From assembly GCA_023053575.1 (NCBI GenBank), contig JAKZAP010000007.1:11173008-11237007 (forward strand): a stretch of 64,000 nucleotides of DNA, in the 5' to 3' direction. Below, piece after piece: positions 44,945 to 57,250 of this stretch. The notes below the pieces were generated by a model. That model saw nothing but the letters and a program-made list of their open reading frames with translations, was not told the DNA's origin and ran no database searches. Each line of letters opens with the position of its first letter. The first letter of the stretch is position 1. Origin of the DNA: Branchinecta lynchi. Taxonomy: Eukaryota > Arthropoda > Branchiopoda > Anostraca > Branchinectidae. The translations under genes were made by a program, and so were the position numbers.

Positions 44945-46205
44945 GTACACCCCTCCAACGCACCCCACCGAGGTCAGATCGGATCTGAACCTCAAACTAA
45001 CATATGTTGGACCCATGGCCTTTGACTCATGTCTCATATGCCAGTTCTTGCATCCATTTGCGTGTCACAAAATCCCCGCCCGCCTCCAACTCCTTCCCGC
45101 GTTTTCGAACTCGGTTCGGACCTGTTAACAGTAATATAGGGAATCCGCCCCTACCACCCATCAAGCTTCACTCGAATCGGATCACCAGTTCGAAACTTAT
45201 ACGGGTCACAGGATTTTGGATTCCTCTCTATCGACTCCCCCACGGATGATCGGATCCGGAAAAAAAGGTTTCACTGTGCAGTGAGCCGTATCGTTTATGT
45301 GCTACTACGTGTCATCGTCCTAGCTAATAAGATAAGATTTGTTTCCGTAAAATCTCAAAGGGCCACGGACACAACAAAACGACAAAAACAAAACCATAAC
45401 CTCGACAACTATTTACAAAAAACATTCCCTGTGACTCATGGCCACCTTAAAGTTTGACTGAAAAGTGAACTTGTTTTTGTATCATTCAGCTAATTACACT
45501 GCATTATTTTATTGCGTTAAGGGATATTTGTTTTATTTTTCACTATTTGCTCTATTATGACGTTCAGAATTTCTGCGGCCGTCCTCACCTTCAAAATTCT
45601 ACCATGAAGCGAAATATTTGAATCTGAAGATAAACGCGGCTTTTCAGTAGTCAGTCATCAGCACGAGGAAGGTGGCTCACTGTGTAAACATTTATTTTTC
45701 CTGAATTATTTTCGTCAAACATAGAACACAGATACAAGCGCATACAGGTACCACAAGTCAGACAGAAAATTCCACCATTTGAACATCGGTTATTCGTGAA
45801 TAGCTGAGCAACGAAGTAACGCATTTTCATCGGGTATTCAAGCCTCTTTTAGTGAAAAAGTCACGGGCAATTAGATTCTCCTGTTACATTCCTTTTCAGT
45901 TAAACTTCAAGGCATCTTCCAAATTTCTTACATCTCTGAAACTTCTACTTTTCAAAGATTTCTAAACCGTTCTTCCTCCGACATCATTTCCCCAAATATT
46001 TCCTTCCTCGGGTCTTTTAATTCCTGACATTCACCCATTAAATGGAGAATACATTCATTCATTTTACCGCACATGGGACAAAAGCAAGGACTAGATAGGT
46101 GACACAGCACCTTCGGCTCAGCCCAATTTGACCTAAAAGAACTCCCACCTTAAATTGGAAGTGCCCGAACTAGGAAAAGTTAGGACAGGGACAGACAGTG
46201 CGGTC
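44945..46205 (-). mobile_element. HINE-A copy 11, degenerate, split by a LINE
   Basis: 44945-45325 holds C-rich units with CAAGCTTCACTCGAATCGGA and GGATGATCGGATCCGG. 46153-46205 holds AATTGGAAGTGCCCGAACTA and GGGACAGACAG. Together they match the unit ...CGTCCTAGCTTATCTGGAAGTGCCC.... The LINE fills the gap. Confidence 0.65.
45326..46152 (-). pseudogene. 5'-truncated LINE, ORF2 C-terminal Cys-His block plus 3' UTR
   Basis: - strand reading near 46120-45960 gives CHLSSPCFCPMCGKMNECIL, then HLMGECQELKDPRKEIFGEM and a stop. C-x2-C...H-x4-C followed by a charged tail is the motif seen downstream of the reverse transcriptase in several LINE clades (I, R1, Jockey-like). The 3' UTR ends ATCTTATCTTATT on -. 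A related 3' end (ATAAATCTTATCGTATCTT) lies near 63176-63194. Truncated, hence inactive. Confidence 0.6.
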
Positions 46206-48199
46206 GAAGGAAAAGAGGATCTTTCATGATCACGCCACGTACTGTACTGCGAAAAAGCAGACAATGCTATAGCCTACAGATGCACATATTTCACATTAGA
46301 AATATTGGTCTTAACTATTATCCATGTCACCATTTTTCAGAACGTTAAAATCAAGGACGACGATTGTCACGTTGCAAGATTGAAACACCACTAAACTGAA
46401 ATAAAATACCAAAGACGTGATGTGACTGAGTGATTCATTTCCGTTTAAATAATACCGGCTGCTAGTTCTTAAGGAAGGAAACGTGACGTAATCAAGTTGG
46501 ACTCCATTATCCCAAAAACCATAGGTCCACGGGAAGTAAAATACCGTGACTGGTGATAAGGAAAGCTGGCCTGGACTGCAACTGAAGCCTCTAAAAGCCC
46601 AAATTAGAGATATTCAGACACCTGGATCTGTTTGAGGTTCTTATCTCGGCAGTATGGGTAATTCTACAGAAAATCTGCAGCTGCTATCGTTTTATGACCA
46701 AGACAAACAAGAAGCAACCTTTTTCGAGAAACGAGCATGGTAATTGGCGAGGTAATTGGCATTAACAGAACTGGCTATGGCAATTGGCATTAAGAAATCG
46801 GTTGGTCACCAAGAACCAGGGTGTACGAGTTACTTCAGGATACTTTGGCTTACTTCGGGTTACTTTTGGTGGTTACATTGTGTTACTTTGGGTTACATTG
46901 GGTTACATTAAGTTACATTGGGTTACTTTGAGAAACGTTTGGGTTACTTTCCAGGGTGTACGAAGATACTTTTGGTGACCAACCCTGGTGATAGATGGCT
47001 TAACTGACAGCATCAAATGGCGTAAGAATGTCCCACAGAAAAAAAAAATTTCATTATCCAATCAGTGCATTATATATTTTGTAAGAGTTCCTTCGACAAG
47101 GGGTACAGAACTCCGCAATAACGCCACGACTAGCTGTTCCACGAAAGAACAAAAGTATTTTTATTTGTTTTATTTTAATCATTTACCGAATCAGTGGCTT
47201 ATTCAGATGCAAAGAATTCCTTGGAGGAATCTTTCCCGCTGGACAGGAAATGTCAAGCTCAAATGTATGATCTAGCCTACTAAATTGTCTCGAGAATATC
47301 TTTTTAAAGAAAAATCGAACTATCAATGAATTCCTTACATAGATCCGAAGGATTCATCGAATGACTCTCTTGTACGAAAAGCAATAAGTTGCTAAAAACA
47401 ATTTGTTCAGGTATTTAAATGGCGCTGATCAATAAACCACAAATGTTGTCGGGAATAGTCATATTAATTATTTATCGTCCGCCTAATGCATAACGGGTTA
47501 TGACGTCAGTGATGGCAGCTCTGAATTGTATGAAAAGAAACAGATTGCTAAGAACAAAAATATTTTCCGAATTAAAGTGTCGACGATCAGTTAACAACAA
47601 TCAAGTATCGTCAGAAATAGTGACATTTAATTATTTATCTTCCGCTCAATGCATAACTTGGCAGCGGAGTAGACACAAAATCGGTGTTAAGAGCACCCAC
47701 AATCGGTACACTTTGTTCGCGAAAGTTAATGCAAAAAGCAGAACACCTGTTGTCAGCCCGAAAGTCCAGCACGGACCTTTTCCTCACATTTCACTTTAAG
47801 TAATTGAACACTCGATGTGCTTTACACTGAGCTTTGCAATAAACTAAACACACCGTGGCAATTGTGGAACCGAAACGAGTAGAGTACACCTACAGTCATA
47901 TATGCAGAGAGGCATTACACTGCAACACCGGGACGTATGATGTCATGATCTCTGGAGTGTGAAGGCGGAGAAAGGTAATCATGGGTGCGGGCGCCTTCAT
48001 ATTCTATAATCAACTGCTATCTCATACTGCACGGGAGGTTGATTACCGCTGTCCCGTTTTTTGGTACTTTGAGACAGTGACATAAAACATGAAAATCAAT
48101 AAGTGAAAAAATTGGTTGCGGGCATTACGTCGTCATTATTTGTTTTTTAGCCTAAATTTGACATGTTGCTGGGTAGAGACATGAGCAGAAGCTTTCAAG
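46206..48199. other. no gene seen; minisatellite at 46825-46975
   Basis: Open frames at 46988-47275 and 47500-47799 lack a recognised family. TTAATTATTTATC.TCCGCC/TAATGCATAAC occurs at about 47464 and 47632, so a diverged direct duplication of about 165 bp is present. Confidence 0.4.
46825..46984 (+). repeat. 12-bp-type minisatellite GGTTACWTTGGG inside an inverted repeat
   Basis: About ten imperfect units of TTACTTTGGG/TTACATTGGG are flanked by CAGGGTGTACGAG (46820) and CAGGGTGTACGAA (46952). Outside these are the inverted pair GTTGGTCACCAA/TTGGTGACCAAC. Confidence 0.8.
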
Positions 48200-48545
48200 G
48201 ACCCGTCGTACCTATAATACCAACGCAACCTACTTCCGTAACTGCATTCATTAATTGTTACACCCCGACAGCCAAACTTCGTATGTTACATTCTGAAGCC
48301 GCTAACGACACCTTACTAATATTTGCACTTGCCACGATTCACTAGTTTTCATGTGGGTTATGCTCCAGACTAGTGTTAGAGTATCATGCGAGTGATGCGT
48401 AAAACCGGTTTTCTGAATTTTCCTAAGTTTTTGTTAGACGTCAATGAGTCTGGGAAAAGGCTTCAAACAACAAAAACCGTGGATAGTTTGTTATTAATTC
48501 ATATTATGTTAACATAAATAGTGCGTGGTGTGCTCTAAGGCCAGG
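48200..48545 (+). repeat. dispersed repeat R, copy 2
   Basis: Partner of 16520-16880. The frame 48163-48345 is a reading through the repeat, and its counterpart in copy 1 is not preserved as a protein. Confidence 0.6.
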
Positions 48546-48782
48546 CTTATCTTCTAGATTTCAAGACATGTAGAGTTTCCGAACAGTCAAGCCAACCGTT
48601 CAGATTTTCATGGTAATGAGTATTAATTCTGCTATTTTCCAACATTTTCTAGATGCCTCCCAATCAGAAATATCAGTCACTCACTTTTCCCCTACCCCAT
48701 CCACATCGATTTGTTTGTTGTGTGTCTGCCTCCCCAGTTATTTTACCTCTATGACACCCTTATATATCCCAGAATACTCTTG

Positions 48783-49194
48783 AGGCGAATTCTCGCCGTT
48801 CCCCGAGGACTCCTCGGGGAATCAAGGGAACGGCGAGAATAGAGGGAATCGCTCCACGCGGACTCCGCGTACGGAAAACAATGAGAACACGGGGAATGCT
48901 TCCAAAATGGATTTTGCTCTAAAAACAATCATGCAGTTGACGAAATTAGTCTGAATCCACTTTATTTTTGGTTTTGTTTGTTCTGGTTGTTTTTAATTAG
49001 TTTTCATTGCCCCAACACCAGCAAAAACTGATTTCCCTCCAAATCTGAAAGGGACTCCTTTCGATGACGGTGATGATAATCAGAGCATTCCCTGTTCGTG
49101 GGGACTCGCGAGAATACGGGGAGTGAGTCACCGGGGCAAACAAAACACGGGGACTCCTGGAAAGGAGTCCTCGATGAGCGGCGAGAATACGCCT
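48783..49194. mobile_element. MITE G with TIR AGGCGAATTCTCGCCG
   Basis: Left end AGGCGAATTCTCGCCGTTCC and right end GCGGCGAGAATACGCCT are inverted. GAGGACTCC/GGAGTCCTC and CGGGGA/TCCCCG strings recur inside on both strands. 412 bp, non-coding, class unknown. Confidence 0.75.
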
Positions 49195-49376
49195 TTTTAG
49201 TCTAGGAAGAATCGCCGAGTGCCTAGCAAAGAGCCGAAAACGTCACCACAGCTGTCCCCAACAAACGCTGTTGACTGGTTGACATATAGTTTGAATAATC
49301 TTTAGAGGTGACGTTTCTCGTTTTTCCCCCGGTTCATAGGCGTGTTTGTACTTCATCTTGCGTATCCACCCCGATG

Positions 49377-49760
49377 AAAACGGAAATCTCAAATTCGGAA
49401 GAAAAGTCTGGAGGTGAAGCCTGGTTTTTGTGCTTCGAATAGACGCTCAGAGTCGGGTCCTCGCGGACTGGAATGGAATCCCGTCCAGGAGTTACGGCAC
49501 CATCATTAACTCCGTATGGAAATTTGAGATTTTTTCAACTTCTTGACGAATGTGCTGGAAATAAATCTGAGAAATCCTGACGTGTATCAGCATGGTTATA
49601 GTGCGTACACATGATCATGATTTCCCCCCCGGATTTCCTGCACTTTCATCATCAAGTTGAAAATTTTTCAACTTTTCCGTGTGAAAGTGATGATGGTGCC
49701 AAAAACCCGGGCAGGAATTCCAGTCCGGGAGCTCCCGACCCTGATCGTGTGTTCGCACTA
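49377..49760. mobile_element. inverted-repeat element H
   Basis: GGACTGGAATGGAATCCCGT then CCAGGAGTTACGGCACCATC on the left is mirrored by GGTGCCAAAAACCCGGGCAG then GAATTCCAGTCCGGGAGCTC on the right (around 49696-49737). The arms are imperfect; the spacer is about 180 bp with TTGAAAATTTTTCAA. Confidence 0.6.
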
Positions 49761-51885
49761 TTAGCCTGGCAAAATGGGAAAATACGTTTTTTACGAACAG
49801 TGGTCTACACGTTTCAAAAAAAGCATCATTTGACACTGAAGGTACATGACTGAAGTGACTCTTTGATATAAAGCAACCGAAAACGCAGATTGGACTTTAG
49901 CCAAGCAATTTCCGTTTTCGAATTCGTAAACGCTACACTTCCAAGGTTTAAACCCATCCTAATAGATAGGCTCAGGATGGACATCTGAACTCGAAAGATG
50001 CCTTTGTCGGGGAAGTACCCTATATAAAAGACAAAGCTAATACGACACTGTCAACGTCATTTACTTGCATTCAAAACAAGTCAGAATCCACATTCAGATG
50101 ATGGTTGCTTTCTATCTGCGAACAGTTTATTAAATAATTCCCACTTACATATTTTCCGCTACTTTTCTGGAACGATCAATTTTTACCCCCATATCAGGTC
50201 AATTTGTAGCCTGCAACTAACTTCTTAGCAGAGAAAGAGAAGGAATTCCAACAAAGTAGGAATAGTAAATACTCTGATTGAAGAGAGCTGGGCGTTTGAG
50301 GACTGTCGCTGGGGAGGGGATAAGGGATTATCCCTAGATCTGTATTAACCCTCATCTGCCCAAGGTTCTCTGGTTCGTCTTTTCAGTTCGGTTTCCAGGA
50401 TTTGTGTTGTTGAATTCACTAACTGTTTTAAGCGGTCTTTCCCTCAATGCGCCAAAAAAGTAAGTTACAATAACCGGAAGAAGAAAAAAGAAATCTGTGT
50501 TCAGTCAATTCAAAACAAGACGTCAGTCCCACATTCGCCATAAGATCTCCATGTACTGTTTCAGCCCAGATGAATAATCACGATTGCCTATTGTCATACA
50601 CAAAGGCGAAGATCTGCCAAAATGATTACGTTTTTAGCACAGATGGCGGGGTTCATGCTGTATTCGTCGTGAGGGCGTTTGGCTTGCTGAACCCATGTCA
50701 TGCAGTCATGCTTGCGGAAAAAACCCACATCCTAAGATGTGTAACGCCCATTCTAAAGGATGTTCTTAGCTCAGTTGGATGTTTCATTCTGAGGGTCAAA
50801 AATGAACGTTAAACATGCAATTTGATTGTAACTATGGTTGAGAGATAAAATCTTTATGACTCCCGACACCGTAAACTGCTTAAAGTAATTAGAAAGGAAG
50901 CTTCCGACAGAGTTTCCGGAGATATAGTCATATATTATTCACAGTTTTTAAGTCCAATCTTGGTCGAATGTGACCATAATCATCCATGTGCACAGCTTGC
51001 GTGGTAATAAACCACACGAGACTAAGGTCCAGCGGACCGCAATAGTGGCTGGTGACAATCCAAGATTATTTATGAAAGATAGTTGGTTGTCATACGTGTA
51101 ATAAATTAATGGTGACCACGTATAGCCCTTTCACTTGCTGTGATGGCGACATTAAGTCGCAAAATTACCATTTGGATTGAATAAAAGATTTGTTAGAGAC
51201 GCCTATAAAATATAATGTTTCTGCTTGAAACCAAGTTTACTCTCAGTTGGAAATATGTGCAAACTCTTTCTTCTATCAAAGTGTCATAAATACTGACAAA
51301 AGGGCCATAATTCGCTTCCTTTAGTTTGCTTATTGTAGAGTGTCCAGCCCTTTTCCAGTCGATCTGCCCGCAGTCCCACGCCACCAATATTCTCAAATTT
51401 CTTCCACGAGCACAACGAATCGTCATTGAATTAGTAATTCTATGTTTATGAGTTTCGGACTGAACGCATATACAACCTATACGTACTTCGTCTTTACGAA
51501 TATTTCGATCGCTTCTTTCATTTGTATTACCTTTCTTGCTCGAAAATAGTTTCTTCTTAGGATGGGTATATTTATTACCTGAACCCTTGTCTCACCTTAA
51601 CTATGAACCAGAGCAGAGGGTGGCTTTGTATGAAGCGTAAGCTGGAGATTTTGCTATTATTAAGAAGTTCAGGTTTGGGTTTGGACTTCAGACTTTCGTT
51701 GCCTGGCTAAGTGATTGTAGGCCTGCCTGGCTAAATGATTGTAGGTCATTGTAGGCGATGATGATACATTTATTGATATTGCTGTTAGTCTGACACAATG
51801 TGTCCTCGGAAAATAGAAGAAGAAAAGAAAAACGATGGCCAACGAAAAATATACGCTTACTAAAGCGATATGAAGAATAAACTAG
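49761..51885. other. no supported gene
   Basis: Frames 50570-50812 (+) and 51193-51426 (-) have protein-like composition but no recognised family, no convincing splice partners and no repeats supporting or refuting them. Confidence 0.35.
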
Positions 51886-51992
51886 ACCTACGTTGCCTGG
51901 GCAAATTGAAGTGTTGCAGCAACCTTTGTTCGGCTTCGCCGACTAAAGTTTGAGAGAGCAACACTTTGGTTTTGTTTCTTCGCTAACGGTTA
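51886..51992 (+). repeat. short repeat C, second complete copy
   Basis: ACTAGACCTACGTTGCCTGG to GAGAGCAACACTTTGGTTTT then GTTTCTTCGCT. Inverted relative to 24535-24647. Confidence 0.7.
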
Positions 51993-52129
51993 AATGCTGC
52001 ATTTGTCAACCCATCGAGGTTTTCAAAATGGTATGTTCCAATCCATGAAGAATATAACCTGGAACATTATCTTATATAACCTAGTTGGCATTATAAAGCT
52101 ATCAATAGCTTTTTAGTTCCAAATACCAA

Positions 52130-53945
52130 AATACCTCTACTAATTATTGCGTAACATATATCCTTGTTTTACATTATCATCTGTATCCGTTGCGTTAACA
52201 CTTAATTCTAGGTTACAGTGAAAGACCATCACCATAGGCCATTCTAACATCTCATGAAGATGGCAATGCTTGGTAACCGATTGTTCAACGACGACATGAA
52301 CCAAACTTTTCTTATCGTCAAAAACACCGGAAACAAAATAGGTACACATACTAGGAAAAGTCGGAAGCCCGGAAGATGATTGTGGTGTAATCGCCGACTG
52401 TTACTTACAAGTCCCTGACTTGTCTCACTGGTGGGTTCTGCCTATTCTTTGTTTGAGTGTTTACTCTACCACTACAGTTGTCAGCCCCTCAAAGACTTAA
52501 TTCTAAGTTAACATATATCCTTGTATTACATTATCATTTGTATCCGTTGCGTTAACACTTAATTCTAGGTTGCAGTGAAAGACCATCACCATAGGCCAGT
52601 CTAGCATCTCATGAAGATGGCAATGCTTAGCAACCGGTTGTTGAATGACGACATGAACCAAACTTTTCTTATCATCAAAAACAGAGGAATTACACATACT
52701 AGGAAAAGTCGGAAGCCCGGAGTTGATTATGGTGTAATCGCCGACTGTTAGTTACAAGTCCCTGACTTGTCACAGCTGGGTTCCGCCTATTCTTTGTTTG
52801 AGTGTTTACGCTACCACTAAAGTTGTCAGCCCCTCAAAGACTTAATTCTAAGTTACAGTGATAGACCATGGACTCATTTTCTTACCCTCAGATTTAAGGA
52901 GACCAAATAAAAGTGTACCAATTTGCACTAGTTTCTAGCCCTTTATGAACTCCTTCTAGCAACTGATTCCTACTTACAAGTCTATCTCCCCGTGATAGAC
53001 ATAGTATCAAATTCTTTCCAATTCAAATACACCAGAAACAAAGAATAGGATTGATAGGTAAACCCACTAGCAAAAGGTACAAGGCCCTCATCGCCGAAAA
53101 TGATTATGGTCTAACAGTCGATTTTTGCTTACAAGTAAAAAAAACAACAGAATATCGGAAGTAGGGACTAAATTGATTTTGCAGCCAGTTGAACTTCATC
53201 CTTTTTCGCCGACATCGCCGACATCGTGACTGGTGAAAACTTGGAACATTATCTTACATAATCTAGTTGGTATTATAAAGCTATCCGTAACTTTTCAGGA
53301 TCAAAATACCATAGATGACACTCTGCTAATTATCTCGAAACTATGTCGTTGTTTTACGTTATCATTTGTATCCGTTGCGTTAACACGGTCGGAAACCTCT
53401 CACCGCCGAAGATGATTATGATATAACAGCCAATTGTTACTTACAAGAGTTACAAGTCCCTGACATGTATCACAATTGGGTTCCGCCTATTCTTTGTTTG
53501 AGTTTTGACCCCACCAGTAAAGCTGTCAACCCCTCAAAGACTTAACTCCATGTTACAGTGATAGACCAAGGAGACTAATTTTCATACCCTCTGATTTATA
53601 GAGATACAACAAATGTGCACGAAACAAGTTTCTAGCCCCTCATGAACCCCTTCTAGCAACCGATTCATACTTACAAGTCCATCTCCCCTTGATAGACATG
53701 GTACCAAATTGTTCTCACGATCAAATACACAGGAAAGAAATAATAGGATTAATAGGGACACAAACTAGTCCAACTACCAACATTGCTAACCCCTCATCGC
53801 CGAAGATGATATGGTCTAACAGCCAACTCTTGCTTACATGTACCCTACATGTCTCACGATTGGGATCGTCCTATTTTTGGTTTCAGTGTGTACCTCTCTG
53901 CTGAAGTTGTCAACCCCTCCAAACTTTCAAACTGTTGTATCTCAT
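52130..53945. repeat. degenerate tandem array, best unit 357 bp
   Basis: AACATATATCCTTG at 52153 and 52510 starts two similar units. Both carry TGTATCCGTTGCGTTAACAC, ATGGCAATGCTT and AAGTCCCTGACTTGTC. Further partial units occur near 53330 (same Arg/Val-coding string), 53450, 53640 and 53830, with TCAACCCCTC recurring. The two similar - strand frames at 52140-52349 and 52503-52697 sit in equivalent positions of the duplicated units. Confidence 0.8.
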
Positions 53946-55015
53946 GAAGGAATTTTCGTACCAAAAAACAGATGTCATATACTGTGATCAGCTCATCGAA
54001 TGCCATTGAAAAAAAGTTCTATCTGTATTAGTTCAAAAGTTGCCTTTTTTGCCTTAGGCCAACTTTCTAATTTAACCACTTAGAAAGGAGCAAAGGATAA
54101 GCTACAATTTCTTCAGCAGTGAGAGAACTTTTAAAGTTTAGGAGGCCCATCTGATTTCATTTATCTTCCTCACTCCCAAGTGTAAGAAATGGAATTATAA
54201 GCTCAGCTGAAATCACAAACAGAAACGGGTAGAAACAATAGATGGCAGCACTTTCGGACCCGTGGGAAAATGACACTTTTTGAATCTGTAAATTTTTCTG
54301 TTTATCACTCAAAGAAGATGTATTGTCTGTGGGCCAGTGAACTGCCGCAAATATTTCGCACTTACAGATTTTAGTCCATCTTCAGTTTAAAACTGGTGCT
54401 TGTCTGCTAGAACGGAGCTTTCCACTCGAAAGCAGAAACATAGTTTGATGAAATGAAAGCTTGGCTGCATAACTTCAGATAGTCCTCTCTGACATAGGCT
54501 ATACAGCTCCACTTTAGTTCGCACACTGTAGGCTGTGGCTCAATTAGAAGCAAAAACAATCCTTTTTGGCCCCAGCAAGAGTTCTACGGAGCTTTCCAAA
54601 ATGTAATGTCATTTTCATCAATCCGGCCTAAGGTCCACACTTTCCGTAAAAACCGCACAGGTACCCCAGTAGACCCTTACCACTTTCTGAGAATAATCGT
54701 AAATCGGGGTACTAAGACCCCCCCCCCCAAAAAAAAAACAAAAAAAAAAAACGACAAAACCAAAGTGTTGCGAGAGCAACATAATGACAACATAGAAGGA
54801 CGGAGCCTATTACTCGTGTACAGAACATAAACAAATCGATCAGGGCTATCTTGTTTCTGTTTAAATGGACCTGTGAAACTGAAGTTGGTGTGTTTCTAAC
54901 CCAAAGCGGCAATTTTAATGGAAACTTGTTCCTCTCGTACTAGTCATCCGTTGCATAACTGAGACCGTCATCCGTCAATGTGAGTATGGGAAGTGCAAAA
55001 AGGTTGGGGGTTTAA
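53946..55015. other. no gene seen; partial repeat C at 54750-54782
   Basis: A C-run then A-run (54719-54749), followed by AAAACCAAAGTGTTGCGAGA of repeat C. Nothing else recognised. Confidence 0.4.
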
Positions 55016-57250
55016 AACAAGAGCTACGAGCTCATATGGTAGGCGGTACAAGAAAGTAGATGAGAACGTCACAGAATACACCCGCCATCCAAAAATGCGG
55101 TTTGGAAATAGAAATAGGATATTTAGTTTCACTCAATTCTGAGCTGTTCCGGCATCGTCTCGGATCGCCCAATAAATCCACTCGTTTGATCTCTAGACGT
55201 GCTATACGATATCCGGTCCTCCCTCCATCTCCCCCTACCGTGGCCGAATCTGGTTCGGACTAAAAAATGGGTCACCTAAAGCATTCTCTTTTATATCGTC
55301 TACCAAGTTTCAATCGAATCTGAGGGACCAGCACCACCGTTGTCGGATCTGGTTAGCACCCTAAAATATGTCATCTAGGGTATATGCTCTCTATACATTC
55401 CAAGTTTCGTTTAAATTGATGCACTCGTTTGACACCTATGCGAGCCTCCAAGTTTCCGGCATTCTCCCTCCAACTCCCACCACTGTAGCCGAAGAGGACT
55501 GAAACATAAAAGTCGTATCTCTTAATCCCCTCTCCCCGTCCATCAAGTTTTACTGAAATCGGAGCATAGCCTATCTGCAAATTTCTGGTCCCCCCCCCCT
55601 CTACATTGCCCGGTCGCCGAATAACAAATCTAGGCCGCATAGACTCGGCACTGTGGAACTTGAATCTCATTCGGTCCATCCGTTTGGTTTTTGTGCATGT
55701 CAAAAGTCCCCCCACCCCCAATCCCCCTAATCGTGGTCGCATATGGTTCGAACGCATGTTTTACGTGCCCAGGTCATCGATTCCTATTACCCATTAAGTT
55801 TCACTTGAATCAGACCACTCGTTCACAATTTGCAGATGTCAGCTTCCATATTTCCTTTCCCTCGCTCCCCCAAAAATGCTCGGATCTAGGAACTAAAGTT
55901 TCCGGGGGTATGTTGTGTCAGGCTCTTAAGTCAATCAAGTCGGGTCAATAATATGCCTGCAAGATATCGTTGTCTTAGTTGCCTACATCTGGAACTATTC
56001 TAACTCGCGACTACCTCAATTCCAAGAAACCCCCTCCAACTCCTCTCACAGAGCCCCGAAGCCATCTGGCTCCATGCTTGTTCTCTCCATTAAGTTCCGT
56101 CCCAATCCCTCTGCTTTAAGTGTTTCTTGAATTTTCTGGTCCCCCCCATCCCCCGTACAGGTATCGGACCCGACCCGGACTTGGCACTGGACATCTGAGG
56201 CGATAGCTCTTTCCACATGACAAGTTTCATTCAAATCCGATCACCCATTCTAAAGGTATGGATGCTACTAGATCCGGACTCCCCATCCATCCACTAGCCC
56301 CACGATGACCGGATCGAGGAAACGACTATTCTCAAGTCACTCTGTTCGGATCCTTGACAAACCTGCCAACTTTCATCGTCCTAGCACGTCAGGAAGTATG
56401 CCAAACTGGCGGGATCCCTAGAAATCCGGACCTCCCCCCCCCAATTCCCCCGCAGTACCCGGATCCGGTTCGGTTATGTCAATGACGCATCTAGGACTTG
56501 TGCTTGTTCTTCCCCCCAGGTTTCATCACGATCCCTACACTCTAAGCGTTCCTCAAGATTTCCGGTTCCCTCCTCCAGCTCCCCCCAGTGTCATTGGATC
56601 CGGTCCGGTTTAAAGTGGGAAGTCTGAGGCAGGAGCTCATCCTGAATACCAACTTTCACCAAGATCCGACCACCCGTTCGCAAGTTAAAAATACCTCAAC
56701 TTTTTGGCTTCCCCCTCCCCCCAGATGGACGGTGATCCGGGAATTGACTATTTCCTATTTAATCCGGTCGGGTCCCTGACATGCTTGCCAATTTTGCCCC
56801 AAAGTGAGCGGATCCGTTCCGGTTACGTCAGTCCCGTATCTAGGGCTTGTGCTTTCTACCGAGTTTTATCCGGATCTCTCCGCTCTAACCCTTTTTCAAT
56901 ACTTCCGATTTCCCCCTCCAACTCCCCCCAACGTCACCGGATCCGGTCTTGATTTAAAATGGAACGTCCAAGACACAAGGTCCTTCCATACATCAAGTTT
57001 TACTAAGAAACTTTCACCCCCGTTCGTGAGCTAAAAATATCTAATTTTTCCGGATTTGCCCACCTTCCACTCCCCTCCAGATAGTCAGATCGGTGAAACG
57101 ACTATTTCTAATTTAATCTGGTCCGGTCCCTGATATGCCTGCCAAGTTTCATCGTCCTAGCTTATCTGGAAGTGCCCGAACTAGCAAAACCGGGACCGAC
57201 TGACGGACAGAAATTACAATCGCTATATGGCACTTGGTCGAAGGGCGAGT
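55016..57250 (-). mobile_element. HINE-A copy 12
   Basis: AACAAGAGCTACGAGCTCAT (3' end), a 3' section with CCAAAAATGCTCGGATCTAG shared with copies 8 and 13, many C-run units, and GACCGACTGACGGACAG then GCTATATGGCACTTGGTCGA. The distal half of the 5' hairpin is lost. Confidence 0.85.

Noticed and set aside
52140..52697. HCHLHEMLEWPM resembles the copper-binding HCH motif of multicopper oxidases
   Set aside because: The required third His and the following Gly-Met context are missing, flanks do not match, and both copies are a tandem DNA repeat.
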